Of a DNA stretch of 64,000 nucleotides, positions 13,201 to 26,500 are shown piece after piece; positions within the stretch are counted from its first letter, which is position 1, and each line of letters opens with the position of its first letter. Below the pieces are notes generated by a model. It saw only the letters and a program-made list of their open reading frames with translations. It did no database searches and was not told the DNA's origin. The stretch comes from Brachionus manjavacas. Lineage: Eukaryota > Rotifera > Eurotatoria > Ploima > Brachionidae. Both the position numbers and the translations under genes were made by a program. The stretch covers positions 1 through 64,000 of the forward strand of contig JAHQIY010000023.1 in NCBI GenBank assembly GCA_019054805.1. The letters are read 5' to 3'.

Positions 13201-16200
13201 TCGAAAAATTGATTGCAAAAAACCTATTTGAAAACCAAAAAAAATGGGTTTTTTGCTCTTTTCGAAGTCCCCTAATTTCTTGTCCTTTTTACTTTTGGAC
13301 TTCTGTAAATTGTATCATGTATAACTTTGCGCTCTTGAATTTGAGCCATTAATCATTATCGTAGCTAAAAAATTGACCATTCTGCAGTGCTTTGAAAATT
13401 GAGTCCTTGGCAAACACTTGTAAGTTTCCCATGTGCATAACTTTTCGAATCTTTGAGCTTTTTTCGATCTGTAAAAGCCAAAGTCAAGAAAATGTCAAGA
13501 TCTATCCGGAAATATCTTGGGTTTTCCAAAATTCGAAAAATTGATTGCAAAAAACCTATTTGAAAACTGTAAAAAAATGGGTTTTTTGCTCTTTTTCGAA
13601 GTCCCCTAATTTCTTGTCCTTTCTGTAAATTGTATCATGTATGGTTTTTGAATTTGAAAATTATTAATCATTTGCTTTGAAAATTGAAGTCTCTGGCAAA
13701 CACTTGTTTTCCCATGTGCATAACTTTTCGAATCTCTGAGCTTTCTCGATCTGTTAAAGCCAAAGTCAAGAAAATGTCAAGATCTATCTGGCGTATCTTG
13801 GGTTTTCTAAAATCCGAAAATTGATTGCAAAAACCTATTTGAAAAAAAAAATGGGTTTTGCCTTTTCGAAGTCCCCTAATTCTTGTTTTACTTTTTGACT
13901 TCTGTAAATTGTATCATGTATAACTTTTACTCTTGTATTTGAGCCATTAATCATTATCGTAGCTAAAAAATTGACCATTCTGCAGTGCTTTGAAAATTGA
14001 GTCCTTGGCAAACACTTGTAAGTTTACCATGTGCATAACTTTTCGAATCTTTGAGCTTTTTTCGATCTGTAAAAGCCAAAGTCAAGAAAATGTCAAGATC
14101 TATCCGGAAATATCTTGGGTTTTCCAAAATTCGAAAAATTGATTGCAAAAAACCTATTTGAAAACTGTAAAAAAATGGGTTTTTTGCTCTTTTTCGAAGT
14201 CCCCTAATTTCTTGTCCTTTTTACTTTTTGGACTTCTGTAAATTGTATCATGTATAACTTTTTGCGCTCTTGAATTTTAGCCATTAATCATTATCGTAGC
14301 TAAAAAATTGACCATTCTGCAGTGCTTTGAAAATTGAGTCCTTGGCAAACACTTGTAAGTTTCCCATGTGCATAACTTTTCGAATCTTTGAGCTTTTTCG
14401 ATCTGTAAAAGCCAAAGTCAAGAAAATGTCAAGATCTATCTGGTGGTATCTTGGGTTTTCCAAAATTCGAAAAATTGATTGCAAAAAACCTATTTGAAAA
14501 CTGTAAAAAATGGGTTTTTTGCTCTTTTTCGAAGTCCCCTAATTTCTTGTCCTTTTTACTTTTTGGAGTTCTGTAAATTGTATCATGTATACTTTCCGCT
14601 CTTGAATTTGAGCCATTAATCATTATCGTAGCTAAAAAATTGACCATTCTGCAGTGCTTTGAAAATTGAGTCCTTGGCAAACACTTGTGTTTCCATGTGC
14701 ATAACTTTTCGAATCTTTGAGCTTTTTTCGATCTGTAAAAGCCAAAGTCAAGAAAATGTCAAGATCTATCTGGTGGTATCTTGAATTTTCCAAAATTCGA
14801 AAAATTGATTGCAAAAAACCTATTTGAAAACTGTAAAAAAATGGGTTTTTTGCTTTTTCGAAGTCCCCTAATTTCTTGTCCTTTTTTTTTTTTGGACTTC
14901 TGTAAATTGTATCATGTATAACTTTTTGCGCTCTTGAATTTGAGCCATTAATCATTATCGTAGCTAAAAAATTGACCATTCTGCAGTGCTTTGAAAATTG
15001 AGTCCTTGGCAAACAGTTGTAAGTTTCCCATGTGCATAACTTTTCGAATCTTTGAGCTTTTTCGATCTGTTAAAGCCAAAGTCAAGAAAATGTCAAGATC
15101 TATCTGGTGGTATCTTGGGTTTTCCAAAATTCGAAAAATTGATTGCAAAAAACCTATTTGAAAACTGTAAAAAAATGGGTTTTTTGCTCTTTTTCGAAGT
15201 CCCCTAATTTCTTGTCCTTTTACTTTTTGGACTTCTGTAAATTGTATCATGTATAACTTTTTCCCCCTTTGAATTTGAGCCATTAATCATTATCGTAGCT
15301 AAAAAATTGACCATTCTGCAGTGCTTTGAAAACTGAGTCCCTGGCAAACACTTGTAAGTTTCCCATGTGCATAACTTTTCGAATCTTTGAGCTTTTTTCG
15401 ATAAAAAGCCAAAGTCAAGAAAATGTCAAGATCTATCTGGTGGTATCTGGGTTTTCCAAAATTCGAAAATTGATTGCAAAAAACCTATTTGAAAACTGTA
15501 AAAATGGGTTTTTTGCTCTTTTTCGAAGTCCCCTAATTTCTTGTCCTTTTTACTTTTGACTTCTGTAAATTGTATCATGTATAACTTTTTGCGCTCTTGA
15601 ATTTGAGCCATTAATCATTAGGTCGTAGCTAAAAAATTGACCATTCTGCAGTGCTTTGAAAAATTGAGTCCTTGGCAAACACTTGTATGTTTCCCATGTG
15701 CATAACTTTTCGAATCTTTGAGTTTTTCGATCTGTAAAAGCCAAAGTCAAGAAAATGTCAAGATCTATCTGGTGGTATCTGGGTTTTCCAAAAATTCGAA
15801 AATTGATTGCAAAAAAACCTATTTGAACACTGTAAAAAAATGGGTTTTTTGCTCTTTTTCGAAGTCCCCTAATTTCTTGTCCTTTTTTTTTTTTGGACTT
15901 CTGTAAATTGTATCATGTATAACTTTTTGCGCTCTTGAATTTGAGCCATTAATCATTATCGTAGCTAAAAAATTGACCATTCTGCAGTGCTTTGAAAATT
16001 GAGTCCTTGGCAAACACTCGTAAGTTTCCCATGTGCATAACTTTTCGAATCTTTGAGCTTTTTTCGATCTGTAATAGCCAAAGTCAAGAAAATGTCAAGA
16101 TCTATCTGGTGGTATCTTGGGTTTTCCAAAATTCGAAAAATTGATTGCAAAAAAACCTATTTGAAAACTGTGAAAAAATGGGTTTTTTGCTCTTTTTCGA

Positions 16201-16230
16201 AGTCCCCTAATTTCTTGTCCTTTTTACTTT

Positions 16231-16254
16231 ACTTAAAAAAAGCAAAAAAGAACC
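16231..16254 (-). repeat. Rare monomer variant with A-rich replacement (copy 2)
   Basis: This is identical to the replacement at 10,261-10,284, lying 5,970 bp away (17-18 monomer lengths). Surrounding positions differ between the two copies, for example TTGTATCATG against TTGTTTTATG just downstream. The copies have therefore diverged since they separated. Confidence 0.9.
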
Positions 16255-17400
16255 TGTAAATTGTTTTATGTATAACTTTTTGCGCTCTTGAATTTGAGTC
16301 ATTAATCATTATCGTAGCAAAAAAATTGACCATTCTGCAGTGCTTTGAAAATTGAGTCCTTGGCAAACACTTGTAAGTTTCCCATGTGCATAACTTTTCG
16401 AATCTTTGAGCTTTTTTCGATCTGTAAAAGCCAAAGTCAAGAAAATGTCAAGATCTATCTGGTGGTATCTTTAGTTTTCCAAAATTCGAAATATTGATTG
16501 CAAAACCTATTTGAAAACTGTAAAAAAATGGGTTTTTTTCTCTTTTTCGAAGTCCCCTAATTTCTTGTCCTTTTTATTTTTTAGACTTCTGTAAATTGTA
16601 TCATGTATAACTTTTTGCGCTCTTGAATTTGAGCCATTAATCATTATCGTAGCTAAAAAATTGACCATTCTGCAGTGCTTTGAAAATTGAGTCCTTGGCA
16701 AACACTTGTAAGTTTCCCATGTGCATAACTTTTCGAATCTTTGAGCTTTTTTCGATCTGTAAAAGCCAAAGTCAAGAAAATGTCAAGATCTATCTGGTGG
16801 TATCTTTAGTTTTCCAAAATTCGAAAAATTGATTGCAAAAAACCTATTTGAAAACTGTAAAAAAATGGGTTTTTTGCTCTTTTTCGAAGTCCCCTAATTT
16901 CTTGTCCTTTTTACTTTTTGGACTTCTGTAAATTGTTTTATGTATAACTTTTTGCGCTCTTGAATTTGAGTCATTAATCATTATCGTAGCAAAAAAATTG
17001 ACCATTCTGCAGTGCTTTGAAAATTGAGTCCTTGGCAAACAGTTGTAAGTTTCCCATGTGCATAACTTTTCGAATCTTTGAGCTTTTCGATCTGCGCCAA
17101 AGTCAAGAAAATGTCAAGATCTATCTGGTGGTATCTTGTTTTCCAAAATTCGAAAATTGATTGCAAAAAACCTATTTGAAAACTGTAAAAAAATGGGTTT
17201 TTTGCTCTTTTTCGAAGTCCCCTAATTTCTTGTCCTTTTACTTTTTGGACTTCTGTAAATTGTATCATTTTGCGCTCTTGAATTTGAGCCATTAATCATT
17301 ATCTTAGCTAAAAAATTGACCATTCTGCAGTCCTTTGAAAATTAGGTCCTTGGCAAACACTTGTAAGTTTCCCATGTGCATAACATTTCGAATCTTTGAG

Positions 17401-19860
17401 CTTTTTTCGATCTGTAAAGGCCAAATTCAAGAAAATGTCAAGATCTATCTGGTTGTATCTTGATTTTTCCAAAATTCGAAAAATTGATTGCAAAAAACTT
17501 ATTCGAAAACTGTTAAAAAATGGGTTTTTTGCTCTTTTTCGAAGTCCCCTAATTTCTTGTTCTTTATACTTTTTGGTTTTCTGTAAATTGGAACACGTAT
17601 AACTTTATGCGCTCTAGAATTTGAGCCATTAAATATTTTCGTAGCTAAAAATTGACCATTCTGCAGTGCTTGAAAATTGAGTCCTTGGCAAAACACTTCG
17701 TAGTTTCCCGCATGCGCATTACTTTTCGAATCTTTGAGCTTTTTTCGATCTGTAAAGGCCAAATTCAAGAAAATGTCAAGATCTATCTGGTTGTATCTTG
17801 ATTTTTCCAAAATTCGAAAAATTGATTGCAAAACCTATTTGAAAAACTGTAAAAAAATCGGGTTTTTGCTCTTTTCGAAGTCCCCTAATTTTCTTGTCCT
17901 TTTACTTTTTTGACTTCTGTAAATTGTATCATGTATAACTTTTTGCGCTCTTGAATTTGAGCCATTAATCATTATCGTAGCTAAAAATTGACCATTCTGC
18001 ACCTTGAAAAATTGAGTCCTTGGCAAATCACTTGTAAGTTTTCATGTGCATAACTTTTCGAGCTTTTTCGATCTGTAAAGTCCAAAGTCAAGAAAATGTC
18101 AAGATCTATATGGTGGTATCTTGGGTTTTCCAAAATTCGAAAAATTGATTGCAAAACCTATTTGAAAACTGTAAAAATGGGTTTTTTGCTTTTTCGAAGT
18201 CCCCTAATTTTCTGTCCTTTTTTTTTTGGACTTCTGTAAATTGTATCATGTATAATTTTTGATTTTGAGCTATTAATCATTATCGTAGCTAAAAAATTGA
18301 CCATTCTGCAGTGCTTTGAAAATTGAGTCCTTGGCAAACACTTGTAAGTTTCCCATGTGCATAACTTTTCGAATCTTGAGCTTTTTCGATCTGTAAAAGC
18401 CAATGTCAAGAAAATGTCAAGATCTATCTGGTGGTATCTTGGGTTTTCCAAAATTCGAAAAATTGATTGCAAAAACCTATTTGAAAACTGTAAAAAAATG
18501 GGTTTTTTGGTTTTCGAAGTCCCTAATTCTTGTCCTTTTTACTTTTTGACTTCTGTAAATTGTATCATGTATCTTGAATTTGAGCTATTAATCATTATCG
18601 TAGCTTTGAGTGTTTCGAAAATTCACTTGGTTAAAAATTTGAGCTTCTGTAGGCATGTCAAGATCTTGAGTCTTTCAAAATTCGATGCTTTTGAAAACTG
18701 CAAAAAAATGTAACTTTTCGAAAATGTCCTTTTGACTTTTGGATCTGTAAAAGCAAAAGGTATAAATTTGCGCTCTGAATTTGAGCTATCATTATCGGTT
18801 TATAATCGAAAACTTTGATTGCAAAACAAAAAAGTCTGTAAAAAAATGGGTCTTTGCTCTGGTCGTCTTAATTCGAAAATTGATTGCAAAACCTTTTTAC
18901 TTTTTGAAGTCCCTACTTCTGTAAATTGTATCATGTATACTTTTGCGCTCTTGAATTTGAGCCATTAATCATTATCGTAGTTAAAAATTGACCATTTTGC
19001 AGTAATTTGAAGTTACTTGGCACACTCGTGTATAACTTTCTCAAAATCCGTTTTCGAATTTTGAGCTTTTTTCGATCTGTAAAAGCCAAAGTCAAGAAAA
19101 TGTCAAGATCTTTCTGGTGGTACTTTGGGTTTTCCAAAATTCGAAAAATTGATTGCAAAAAACCTATTTGAAAACTGTAAAAAAATGGGTTTTTTTTCAA
19201 TTTTTTCGAAGTCCCCACTTCTGTCCTTTTGCTTTTGGACTTCTGTAAATTGTATCATGACTTTGTATTCTTGAATTTGAGCAATTAATCATTATCGTAG
19301 CTAAAAAATTGACCATTCTGTAGCGCTTTCATTAAGAAAATTGCTTGGTCTCCAAGCAACACTAGTAGTTTCCATGTGCATAACTTCTTCGAATTTTGAG
19401 CTTTTTCGATCTGTGTTAAAAGCCAAAGTCAAGAAAATGTCAAGATCTATCTGGTGGTATCTTGGTTTTTTCCAAAATTCGAAAGTCGATTGCAAATAAA
19501 CCTATTATTGAAAACTGTAAAAAAAAATTGGGTTTTTTGCTCTTTTTCGAAGTCCCCTAATTTCCTTGTCCTTTTTACTTTTTGACTTCAGTAAATTGTT
19601 AAAATCATGTATAATTTTTGCGCTATTTTGAATTTGAGCCATTAATCATTATCGTGAAGCTAATAAAATTGACCAATTTTTGTAGCGTGCTTTGAAAACT
19701 GAGTCCTGGCGTCACTGTAAGTTTATCACCATGTGCATAAAATTTTCGAATTTTTGAGCTTTTTCGATCTGTACAGCCAGTTCAAGAAATGTCGAAGATC
19801 TTAGTCAACTCAAAATTCGAAAAAATTGATTGCAAAAACCCCATTTGAAAACTGTAAAAA
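17401..19860 (-). repeat. Satellite array, left arm, decaying inner block
   Basis: Minus-strand monomers become progressively shorter and more mutated toward the orientation switch. Around 18,600-18,900 the landmarks are out of order and truncated. From 19,300 to 19,860 nearly intact copies carry many 1-5 base insertions. No gene, RNA or foreign insertion is visible. The arm's last recognisable minus-strand landmarks before the mosaic fall near 19,800-19,860. Confidence 0.88.
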
Positions 19861-22800
19861 CTTGGTAATTTTCAAGGACTCAGTTTTCAAAGTCCCCAAT
19901 TTCTGAAAACTTGCTTTGTCCTTCTTTTAGACTACGATTATTTTTGATTTCGTAATGGCTCACATCATTATCAAGTAGCGCCCCTAAAAAATTGATTACA
20001 TTACATCGTTTTTGAAATTGAGCGCTTCTGGAAAAATGATGTAACAAAGGACGCCCATGCATCTAATCTTTCGCCTTTTTCGACTAAATGCCAAAGTCAA
20101 GCAAAAGGTCAAGATCTATCTGGTACCGGTTCTTCGAAATAGGTTTTTTCCAAAATTTTTCGAAAAATTGATTGAAAACCTATTTCACCAGAAAATGGTT
20201 TCGACATTTTCGAAGTCCCCTTAATTTTCTGCTTTTTTGCAGACTTCCGAAAAAATAAGCGCAAATATAATTTGTTTATATGCACACGGGAAGCTTGACT
20301 AGTGTTATTATCAGCTCAATTTTTCAAAAGTCACTGGCAAATATTCAGGTTTCAAAAAAGTTTAACTTTTTCATAGAACCCTTTCGAGCTTTTTCGATCT
20401 GCAAATGGCCAAATTCAAGAGCGCAAACAAGACTGATCTACACTGAGTATTTCCAAAAATTTACGAAAAAATTGACTGTAAAAACAAGAAATTAGGGTTT
20501 GAAAACTGAGCAAAAAATGGTTTTTCGCCTTTCGAAGTCCCCTTAGGTTTTGTCTCAAGTTTTCGAATTTTGAAACTTCCAAGATACCATGTGCGCTCTT
20601 GACATTTTCTGACTTTGAGCTTTTACAATTCGTAGCTAAAAAGCCTTGACATGTATGAATTTGTTATTTCCAATTTGAGGGGTCCACAACTTACATTTTG
20701 TATTGTAATTCTATGTAAGTTTTCCATAACTTTTCGAATCTTTGAAAGTTTTTTTCGATCTGTAAATGGCTCACAAAAATGTCAAGAGCGCAAAAAGTTA
20801 TACTATGGTATACACTTCACAGAATTTTTCCAAAAATTCGAAAATTGATTGCAAAACCTTAGGGGACTTTGAAAACCAAAAAATGGGTTTTGCCTGAAGT
20901 TTTCGTTTTTTGTCCTCTTTTCGAATTTTGATCTCTGTACCACCATTGTAATATAATAGATCTTGCGTTTCTTGAATTTGGCTATTACAGATCGAAAAAG
21001 CTCAAAAATTGACCATTCGCAGTGCGCTTTGAAAATTGAGTTCTGGCAAACACTTCATGTTTCTATGTGCACTCAATTTTCGAAAGCACTGAGAATGGTC
21101 AATTTTTAGCTCGATCTGTAAAACGCTCAAAGTCAAGTATCTTGCCTAAAAGTTCGTTAAAATTTGACAAAAAATTATTTGACAGAATGTCCAAAAAGTA
21201 AAATTTTTGCTGAAGTTCTCGAAAAACTTTCAAAACCCATTTTTTTACAGTTTTTGTAATTTGCAAATTGTATCATGTATAATTTTTTGATATTTTGAAT
21301 TTGAGCCTACAATCATTATCGTAGAAGATTAAAAATTGACTATTTTCTTTGTAGTGCTTTGTGAAAAATTGAGTTCGCTTGGCAAACACTTTTCGTGTTT
21401 TTCCCATGCGACTCAATTCAAAGCACTTTCGAATTTTGAGCTAATTTTTTAGCTTCGATCTGTAATTGCCAAAGTCAAATGTCAAAAATGTCTAAGATCT
21501 AGTTACAGAAGTCCAAAAATTGGACAAAAATTAGGGATTGGAAAAGAGCAAAAAATCCTATTTGAAAAGTTTTCAAAAAATGGGTTTTTTGCAATCTTTT
21601 TTCGGGGAAACCCAAGATACCACCAGATTTCTTGTCTCTTTCTTGACTTTTTTTGACACTTCGAAAAAAGCTCAAAATTGTGTCATAACTTATGTTTGTG
21701 TTTGAATTTTTAGCTACATTAATCATTACGTGTTCAAGAGCGCAAAAAATTGACATGATACAATTTTCAAAAGTAAAAGTTTGACAAGAAATTGAGTCCT
21801 ACAATTACAGTTTTCAACACTTTGCAATCAATTTTCGAATTTTGGAAAACCCAAGATACCACCTTCTTGGACATTTTCTTGAGCTTTTCGATCTTTCGAT
21901 CTAAAAGCCAGTCAAGAAAATGTCAAGATCTGGTGGTAACTTACTTGGGTTTTCAAAATTCGAAAAATTGATTTCAAAAAATCTATTTCAAAAATTGTCA
22001 AAAAAATCGGGTTTTCGCTCTTTTCGAAGTCCCTCTACTGATTTTCTGGACTTCCAAATTCAAGACGCGTCAAAAAGTTATACATGGCATACAATTTTAT
22101 GCGCCTCAAGTCATTATCGTAGCTAAAAATTGACAAGAAATTGCAAGCGCTTCGAAAATTGAGTCCTGGCAAAAAAACCCATGTGCGTTGTAACAGTCTT
22201 CAAATGAGCTTTTTTCGATCTGCGTAAGCCAAAGTCAAGAAAATGTCAAGATCTATCTGGTGGTATCTTAGTTTTCCAAAACCCAATTGATTGCAAAAAC
22301 CTAGTTTGAAACCACTTGAAAAAAAACGGGGTTTTGCCTTTGCTGAAGTCCCCCAATTTCTGTCCCTTTTACTCTTGAAAAAGCTAAATTGTATCATGCA
22401 GTTACTTTTGCGCTCTTGAATTTGTAGCCACAATCATTATCGTAGCTAAAAAATTGATCATTCTGCAGCGCTTTCAATTTTCAAAGCACTGCAGAATGGT
22501 CAATTTTCGAATCTGAAGTTTTTTTTTTCGATCTGATTAATGGCTCAAATTCAAGAGCGCAAAAAGTTATACATGATACAATTTACGAAGTCCAAAATTG
22601 ATTGTAAAAAGGACAAGAAATTAGGGGACCGTAAAAAGAGCAAAAACCCATTTTTTTACAGTTTTCAAATAGGTCCTAATTTTGCAATCGTCCTTTTTTC
22701 GAATTTTGGAAACTTAAAGATACCACCAGATAGATCTTGCAACATTTTCTTGACTTTGGCTTTTACAGATCGAAAATTAAGCCTCAGAAGATCTGCGTTG

Positions 22801-22920
22801 GAAGAATTGAGTTCACATGGGAAACTTACAAGTGTTTGCCAAGCACATTTTTTCAACTTTCCTTCTCAAAGTACCGCAGAATGGTCAATTTTTAGCTACG
22901 ATTCCAAAATATGATTGATG
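19861..22920. repeat. Mosaic junction of satellite fragments in both orientations
   Basis: This 3-kb segment joins the opposed arms. It consists of short pieces (about 15-60 bases) of the same monomer, switching between minus and plus orientation. Near 21,058-21,112 a minus-type GTTTC..ATGTGCA piece is followed by plus-type CTCAATTTTCGAAAGCACTG and then minus-type CGATCTGTAAAA. Near 21,600-21,640 plus-type CCCAAGATACCACCAGA appears among other pieces. Near 22,510-22,560 minus-type TTCGATCTG runs straight into plus-type ATTAATGGCTCAAATTCAAG. No single monomer is intact. Open frames here are accidental. Confidence 0.85.
22449..22507. repeat. Foldback palindrome within the junction
   Basis: Left arm positions 22,449-22,474 and right arm positions 22,483-22,507 are reverse complements apart from a few mismatches. 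Both are centred on CTGCAG, and an 8-base AT-rich spacer lies between them. The left half is the minus-orientation monomer segment that ends in the CTTT of the CTGCAGTGCTTT region. The right half is the same segment in plus orientation. This is the cleanest inversion point between the two arms. Confidence 0.85.
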
Positions 22921-23538
22921 GCTCAAATGGCTCAAGAATCAAAAATCATAAGTGCAAAAAGTGATGATACAATTTACAGGACTCCAAAAAGTAAAAAGGA
23001 CAAGAAATTAGGAGACTTCGAAAAAGAGAAAAAAACCCATTTTTTTACAGTTTTCAAATAGGTTTTTTGCAATCAATTTTTCGAATTTTGGGAAACCCAA
23101 GATACCACCAGATAGATCTTGACATTTTCTTGACTTTGGCTTTTACAGATCGAAAAAAGCTCAAAGATTCGAAAAGTTATGCACATGGGAAACTTACAAG
23201 TGTTTGCCAAGGACTCAATTTTCAAAGCACTGCAGAATTGTCATTTTTTTAGCTACGATAATGATTAATGGCTCAAATTCAAGAGCGCAAAAAGTTATAC
23301 ATGATACAATTTACAGAAGTCCAAAAAGTAAAAAGGACAAGAAAATAGGACTTTCGAAAAAGAGCAAAAAACCCGTTTTTTACAGTTTTCAAATAGGTTT
23401 TTTGCAATCAAGTTTTCGAATTTTGGAAAACCCAAGATACCACCAGATAGATCTTGACATTTTCTTGACTTTGGCTTTTACAGATCGAAAAAAGCTCAAA
23501 GATTCGAAAAGTTATGCACATGGGAAACTTACAAGTGT
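22921..23538 (+). repeat. Satellite array, right arm, diverged first monomers
   Basis: These are the first clearly plus-oriented monomers after the junction. They carry private changes: a duplicated GGCTCAAATG piece near 22,920-22,935, GGGAAACCC near 23,090, and ATTGTCATTTTTTTAG near 23,236. A shortened GAAAATAGGACTTTCG appears near 23,342. By about 23,540 the sequence matches the homogeneous consensus, so divergence drops sharply within two monomers. Confidence 0.9.
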
Positions 23539-26500
23539 TTGCCAAGGACTCAATTTTCAAAGCACTGCAGAATGGTCAATTTTTTAGCTACGATAATGAT
23601 TAATGGCTCAAATTCAAGAGCGCAAAAAGTTATACATGATACAATTTACAGAAGTCCAAAAAGTAAAAAGGACAAGAAATTAGGGGACTTCGAAAAAGAG
23701 CAAAAAACCCATTTTTTTACAGTTTTCAAATAGGTTTTTTGCAATCAATTTTTCGAATTTTGGAAAACCCAAGATACCACCAGATAGATCTTGACATTTT
23801 CTTGACTTTGGCTTTTACAGATCGAAAAAAGCTCAAAGATTCGAAAAGTTATGCACATGGGAAACTTACAAGTGTTTGCCAAGGACTCAATTTTCAAAGC
23901 ACTGCAGAATGGTCAATTTTTTAGCTACGATAATGATTAATGGCTCAAATTCAAGAGCGCAAAAAGTTATACATGATACAATTTACAGAAGTCCAAAAAG
24001 TAAAAAGGACAAGAAATTAGGGGACTTCGAAAAAGAGCAAAAAACCCATTTTTTTACAGTTTTCAAATAGGTTTTTTGCAATCAATTTTTCGAATTTTGG
24101 AAAACCCAAGATACCACCAGATAGATCTTGACATTTTCTTGACTTTGGCTTTAACAGATCGAAAAAGCTCAAAGATTCGAAAAGTTATGCACATGGGAAA
24201 CTTACAAGTGTTTGCCAAGGACTCAATTTTCAAAGCACTGCAGAATGGTCAATTTTTTAGCTACGATAATGATTAATGGCTCAAATTCAAGAGCGCAAAA
24301 AGTTATACATGATACAATTTACAGAAGTCCAAAAAGTAAAAAGGACAAGAAATTAGGGGACTTCGAAAAAGAGCAAAAAACCCATTTTTTTACAGTTTTC
24401 AAATAGGTTTTTTGCAATCAATTTTTCGAATTTTGGAAAACCCAAGATACCACCAGATAGATCTTGACATTTTCTTGACTTTGGCTTTTACAGATCGAAA
24501 AAAGCTCAAAGATTCGAAAAGTTATGCACATGGGAAACTTACAAGTGTTTGCCAAGGACTCAATTTTCAAAGCACTGCAGAATGGTCAATTTTTTAGCTA
24601 CGATAATGATTAATGGCTCAAATTCAAGAGCGCAAAAAGTTATACATGATACAATTTACAGAAGTCCAAAAAGTAAAAAGGACAAGAAATTAGGGGACTT
24701 CGAAAAAGAGCAAAAAACCCATTTTTTTACAGTTTTCAAATAGGTTTTTTGCAATCAATTTTTCGAATTTTGGAAAACCCAAGATACCACCAGATAGATC
24801 TTGACATTTTCTTGACTTTGGCTTTAACAGATCGAAAAAGCTCAAAGATTCGAAAAGTTATGCACATGGGAAACTTACAAGTGTTTGCCAAGGACTCAAT
24901 TTTCAAAGCACTGCAGAATGGTCAATTTTTTAGCTACGATAATGATTAATGGCTCAAATTCAAGAGCGCAAAAAGTTATACATGATACAATTTACAGAAG
25001 TCCAAAAAGTAAAAAGGACAAGAAATTAGGGACTTCGAAAAGAGCAAAAAACCCATTTTTTTACAGTTTTCAAATAGGTTTTTTGCAATCAATTTTTCGA
25101 ATTTTGGAAAACCCAAGATACCACCAGATAGATCTTGACATTTTCTTGACTTTGGCTTTTACAGATCGAAAAAAAGCTCAAAGATTCGAAAAGTTATGCA
25201 CATGGGAAACTTACAAGTGTTTGCCAAGGACTCAATTTTCAAAGCACTGCAGAATGGTCAATTTTTTAGCTACGATAATGATTAATGGCTCAAATTCAAG
25301 AGCGCAAAAAGTTATACATGATACAATTTACAGAAGTCCAAAAAGTAAAAAGGACAAGAAATTAGGGGACTTCGAAAAAGAGCAAAAAACCCATTTTTTT
25401 ACAGTTTTCAAATAGGTTTTTTGCAATCAATTTTTCGAATTTTGGAAAACCCAAGATACCACCAGATAGATCTTGACATTTTCTTGACTTTGGCTTTAAC
25501 AGATCGAAAAAGCTCAAAGATTCGAAAAGTTATGCACATGGGAAACTTACAAGTGTTTGCCAAGGACTCAATTTTCAAAGCACTGCAGAATGGTCAATTT
25601 TTTAGCTACGATAATGATTAATGGCTCAAATTCAAGAGCGCAAAAAGTTATACATGATACAATTTACAGAAGTCCAAAAAGTAAAAAGGACAAGAAATTA
25701 GGGGACTTCGAAAAAGAGCAAAAAACCCATTTTTTTACAGTTTTCAAATAGGTTTTTTGCAATCAATTTTTCGAATTTTGGAAAACCCAAGATACCACCA
25801 GATAGATCTTGACATTTTCTTGACTTTGGCTTTAACAGATCGAAAAAGCTCAAAGATTCGAAAAGTTATGCACATGGGAAACTTACAAGTGTTTGCCAAG
25901 GACTCAATTTTCAAAGCACTGCAGAATGGTCAATTTTTTAGCTACGATAATGATTAATGGCTCAAATTCAAGAGCGCAAAAAGTTATACATGATACAATT
26001 TACAGAAGTCCAAAAAGTAAAAAGGACAAGAAATTAGGGGACTTCGAAAAAGAGCAAAAAACCCATTTTTTTACAGTTTTCAAATAGGTTTTTTGCAATC
26101 AATTTTTCGAATTTTGGAAAACCCAAGATACCACCAGATAGATCTTGACATTTTCTTGACTTTGGCTTTTACAGATCGAAAAAAGCTCAAAGATTCGAAA
26201 AGTTATGCACATGGGAAACTTACAAGTGTTTGCCAAGGACTCAATTTTCAAAGCACTGCAGAATGGTCAATTTTTTAGCTACGATAATGATTAATGGCTC
26301 AAATTCAAGAGCGCAAAAAGTTATACATGATACAATTTACAGAAGTCCAAAAAGTAAAAAGGACAAGAAATTAGGGGACTTCGAAAAAGAGCAAAAAACC
26401 CATTTTTTTACAGTTTTCAAATAGGTTTTTTGCAATCAATTTTTCGAATTTTGGAAAACCCAAGATACCACCAGATAGATCTTGACATTTTCTTGACTTT

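Larger units (their letters stand above)
4641..17400 (-). repeat. Satellite array, left arm, better preserved block
   Basis: About 38 head-to-tail monomers of 330-337 bp lie on the minus strand. Most landmark segments are intact, with scattered substitutions in every copy. Some copies are internally shortened, for example near 7,825-7,860 and 13,620-13,950. Several variants recur at a distance. CCGGAAATATC occurs near 13,505 and 14,103. TTGTATCTTGATT occurs near 1,443, 6,141, 17,454 and 17,790. The 336-bp subtype marker CTGTTAAAGCC also occurs in this arm (for example near 6,436, 7,100, 7,445, 12,802 and 15,067). No coding content is supported. Confidence 0.95.

Noticed and set aside
23680-23700. 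CENP-B box-like match at CTTCGAAAAAGAGC
   Set aside because: It fits the TTCGnnnnA half of the motif but lacks the CGGG half, so it does not support a CENP-B site.
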